NCBI GenBank assembly: GCA_964036045.1
Contig: OZ038380.1
Location: forward strand, 121,305,199-121,369,198
Reading direction: 5' to 3'
DNA length: 64,000 nucleotides
DNA from: Eutreptiella sp. 'Long Island Sound 2002'
Lineage: Eukaryota > Euglenozoa > Euglenophyceae > Eutreptiales > Eutreptiaceae
Made by a program: the position numbers and the translations under genes. Below, piece after piece: positions 61,401-64,000 of this stretch; position 1 is the stretch's first letter; the number at the start of each line of letters is the position of its first letter. Below the pieces are notes generated by a model. That model was given only the letters and a program-made list of their open reading frames with translations, did no database searches and was not told the DNA's origin.

Positions 61401-64000
61401 CCTAACCCCAACTTGAGGGGCCACGCAACAAAACGTGGATTGTGAGTCCCTAACCCCAACTCGAGGGGCCACGCAACAAAGCGTGGATTGCGAGTCCCCA
61501 ACCCCAACTCGAGGGGCCACGCAACAATGCGTGGAGTGTGAGTCCCTAACCCCAACTCGAGGGGCCACGCAACAAAGCTTGGATTGTGAGGCCCTAACCC
61601 CAACTCTAGGGGCCACGCAAAAAAGCATGGATTGCGAGTGCCTAGCCCCAACTCGAGGGGCCACGCAATAACGCGTGGATCGTGAGTCCCTAACCCCAAC
61701 TCGAGGGGCCACACAACAAAGCGTGGATTGTGAGTCCCTAACCCCAACTCGAGGGGCCACGCAACAAAGCGTGGATTGTGAGTCCCTAATCCCAACTCGA
61801 GGGCCCACGCAACAAAGCATGGATTGTGAGTCCCTAACCCCAACTCCAGGGGCCACGCAACAAAGCGTGGATTGTGACTCCCTAACCCCAACTCGAGGGG
61901 CCACGCAACAATGCGTGGATTGTGAGTCCCTAACCCCAACTCGAGGGGCCACGCAACAAAGCGTGGATTGTGAGTCCCTAACCGCAACTCAAGGGGCCAC
62001 GCAACAAAGCGTGGATTGTGAGTCCCCAACCCCAACTCGAGGGGCCACGCAACAAAGCGTGGATTGTGAGTCCCTAACCTCAACTCGAGGGGCAACGCAA
62101 CAAAGCGTGGAGTGTGAGTCCCTAACCTCAACTCGAGGGGCAACGCAACAAAGCATGGATTGTGAGTCCCTAACCCCAACTCAAGAACTCGAGGGGCCAC
62201 GCAACAATGCGTGGATTGTGAGTCCCTAACCCCAACTCGAGGGGCCACGCAACAAAGCGTGGATTGTGAGTCCCTAACCCCAACTCAAGGGGCCACGCAA
62301 CAAAGCGTGGATTGTGAGTCCCTAACCCCAACTTGAGGGGCCACGCAACAATGCGTGGATTGTGAGTCCCTAACCCCAACTCGAGGGGCCACACAACAAA
62401 GCGTGGATTGTGAGTCCCTAAACCCAACTCAAGGGGCCACGCAACAAAGCGTGGATGGTGAGTCCCTAACCCCAACTCAAGGGGCCACGCAACAAAGCGT
62501 GGATTGTGAGTCCCTAAACCCACCTCTAGGGGCCACGCAACAATGCGTGGATTGTGAGTCCCCAACCCCAACTCGAGGGGCCACGCAACAAAGCGTGGAT
62601 TGCGAGTCCCTAACCCCAACTCCAGGGGCCACGCAACAAAGCGTGGATTGTGAGTCCCTAACCCCAACTCGAGGGGCAACGCAACAAAGCGTGGATTGTG
62701 AGTCCCGAACCTCAACTCTAGGGGCAACGCAACAAAGCATGGATTGTGAGTCCCTAACCCCAACTCGAGGGGCCACGCAACAAAGCGTGGATTGTGAGTC
62801 CCTAACCCCAACTCGAGGGGCCACGCAACAAAGCGTGGATCGTGAGTCCCTAACCCCAACTTGAGGGGCCACGCAACAATGCGTGGATTGTGAGTCCCTA
62901 ACCCCAACTCGAGGGGCCACGCAACAAAGCGTGGATTGTGAGTCCCTAACCCCAACTCGAGGGGTCACGCAACAAAGCGTGGATTGTGAGTCCCTAACCC
63001 CAACTTGAGGGGCCAAGCAACAAAGCGTGGATTGTGAGTCCCTAACCCCAGCTCGAGGGGCCACGCAACAAAGCGTGGATTGTGATTCCCCAACCCCAAC
63101 TCGAGGGGCCACGCAATGAAGCGTGGATTGTGAGTCCCTAACCCCAACTTGAGGGGCCACACAACAAAGCGTGGATTGCGAGTCCCTAACCCCAACTCGA
63201 GGGGCCACGCAACAAAGCGTGGATTGTGAGTCCCTAACCTCAACTCGAGGGGCCACGCAACAAAGCATGGATTGTGAGTCCCTAACCCCAGCTCGAGAAC
63301 TTGAGGGGCCACGCAACAATGCGTGGATTGTGAGTCCCTAACCCCAACTCGAGGGGCCACGCAACAAAGCGTGGATTGTGAGTCCCTAACCCCAACTCGA
63401 GGGGCCACGCAACAAAGCGTGGATCGTGAGTCCCTAACCCCAACTTGAGGGGCCACGCAACATAGCGTGGATTGTGAGTCCCTAACCCCAACTTGAGGGG
63501 CCACGCAACAAAGCGTGGATTGTGATTCCCTAACCCCAACTCGAGGGGCCACGCAATGAAGCGTGGATTGTGAGTCCCTAACCCCAACTTGAGGGGCCAC
63601 GCAACAAAGCGTGGATTGTGAGTCCCTAACCCCAACTCAATGGGTCACGCAACAAAGCGTGGACTGTGAGTCCCTAACCCCAACTTGAGGGGCCAAGCAA
63701 CAAAGCGTGGATTGTGAGTCCCTAACCCCAATTCGAGGGGCCACGCAACAAAGCGTGGATGGTGAGTCCCTAACCCCAACTCAAGGGGCCACGCAACAAA
63801 GCGTGGATTGTGAGTCCCTAACCCCACCTCGAGGGGCCACGCAACAATGCGTGGATTGTGAGTCCCCAACCCCAACTCGAGGGGCCACGCAACAAAGCGT
63901 GGATTGTGAGTCCCTAACCTCAACTCGAGGGGCAACGCAACAAAGCGTGGATTGTGAGTCCCTAACCTCAACTCGAGGGGCAACGCAACAAAGCATGGAT
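55400..64000 (+). repeat. Higher-order satellite domain of 2.07-2.6-kb segments
   Basis: Units correspond at offsets of 2,072, 2,120 and 2,168 bp (43, 44 and 45 units, each + 8) between about 56.35-57.9 kb and 58.4-60.07 kb, stepping up by 48 as single units are gained. A third, shortened version follows at about 61.0-62.25 kb (offset 2,560 from 58,441). A longer offset of 4,632 bp links about 55,643-56,120 with 60,275-60,752. The 8-bp insert marks segment joints near 55,423, 55,957, 57,840, 60,006, 60,592, 62,183 and 63,295; two of these carry later substitutions (GAGAAATCGAGG and GAGAACTTGAGG). The array continues past the window end. Confidence 0.75.

Larger units (their letters stand above)
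1..64000 (+). repeat. 48-bp GC-rich satellite array, about 1,330 head-to-tail units
   Basis: Every part of the window aligns to one 48-bp unit. Reading from base 1, the unit starts TGGATTGTGAGTCCCTAACC, continues through CCAACTCGAG and GGGGCCACGC, and ends AACAAAGCG. The common form has 15 C, 13 G, 13 A and 7 T (58% G+C) and three CpGs: in CTCGAG, in CACGCA and at the GCGTGG junction. All units run in one direction; I saw no inverted segment, no interspersed element and no single-copy stretch. Units differ from one another mainly by one to four substitutions. Satellites of this kind are known from eukaryotic heterochromatin, where unequal exchange and gene conversion homogenise them. Unit size and composition fit my memory of the human/ape acrocentric CER (D22Z3) satellite, but I cannot confirm this. 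No protein or RNA product is supported. Array boundaries lie outside the window. Confidence 0.97.

Noticed and set aside
1-64000. CRISPR array
   Set aside because: There are no unique spacers: the entire 48-bp unit is repeated with scattered substitutions, and no cas-like gene is near.
1-64000. True telomere or interstitial telomeric repeat
   Set aside because: Only one TTAGGG complement occurs per 48 bp and it is never in tandem; the rest of the unit is unrelated.
1-64000. CENP-B box marking a functional centromere
   Set aside because: Neither the common unit nor the variants reading ATTCGAGGGGCC or CCCGAACTCGAG fits the spacing of the TTCG, A and CGGG elements on either strand.
1-64000. 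Array of tandem small RNA genes or Rho-independent terminators, from the junction hairpin
   Set aside because: The stem is only six or seven pairs, is followed by ATTG rather than a T-run, and no promoter-like unique sequence exists; a eukaryotic satellite is the simpler explanation.
1-64000. Canonical intramolecular G-quadruplex blocks on the minus strand
   Set aside because: Each unit gives just two G-runs of three or more on that strand, so four runs need loops of more than 30 bases; this is outside the usual stable range.

Overview
The whole 64 kb window is one uninterrupted tandem-repeat (satellite) array. The unit is 48 bp and is present about 1,330 times, all in the same orientation. 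I see no unique sequence, no transposon insertion, no RNA gene and no gene I would defend. Neither edge of the array is reached. The sequence suggests a large eukaryotic chromosome, in a heterochromatic (pericentromeric, short-arm or subtelomeric) setting. The unit is about 58% G+C with three CpGs, and its commonest variants are C-to-T or G-to-A changes at exactly those CpGs, which is the mark of a genome that methylates CpG, as vertebrates do. From memory, a GC-rich 48-bp satellite (CER, D22Z3) exists on human and ape acrocentric chromosomes and would fit in unit length and composition. I cannot verify the consensus here, so this is only a candidate identity.

Layout. (1) 1 to about 15.75 kb: about 328 units with no net length change, containing an 816-bp (17-unit) tandem block at 2.2-4.1 kb and a loose 24-29-unit higher-order pattern at 5.2-10.6 kb. 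(2) 16.6-23.0 kb: a 1,200-bp variant block followed by three tandem copies of a 1,681-bp (35-unit) higher-order repeat. (3) 23-33.7 kb: mixed units, a 1.5-2.0-kb higher-order repeat at 25.15-30.9 kb, then a 1.36-1.41-kb duplication carrying a 19-bp stub unit. (4) 33.7-37.4 kb: more heterogeneous units. (5) 37.4-55.4 kb: a domain marked by an 8-bp internal duplication (AACTCGAG), which never occurs to the left, and containing a nearly perfect 3,733-bp tandem duplication at 42.98-50.43 kb. (6) 55.4-64 kb: a 2.07-2.6-kb higher-order pattern that also carries the 8-bp marker.

The very long open reading frames on both strands arise because 48 is a multiple of 3, so any stop-free frame of the unit stays open until a mutation closes it. 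They are not annotated as genes. The interest lies in array structure: nested higher-order repeats, a domain-limited length variant, CpG decay, a hairpin in each unit, and a telomere-like and UAGGGA-like motif in each unit.
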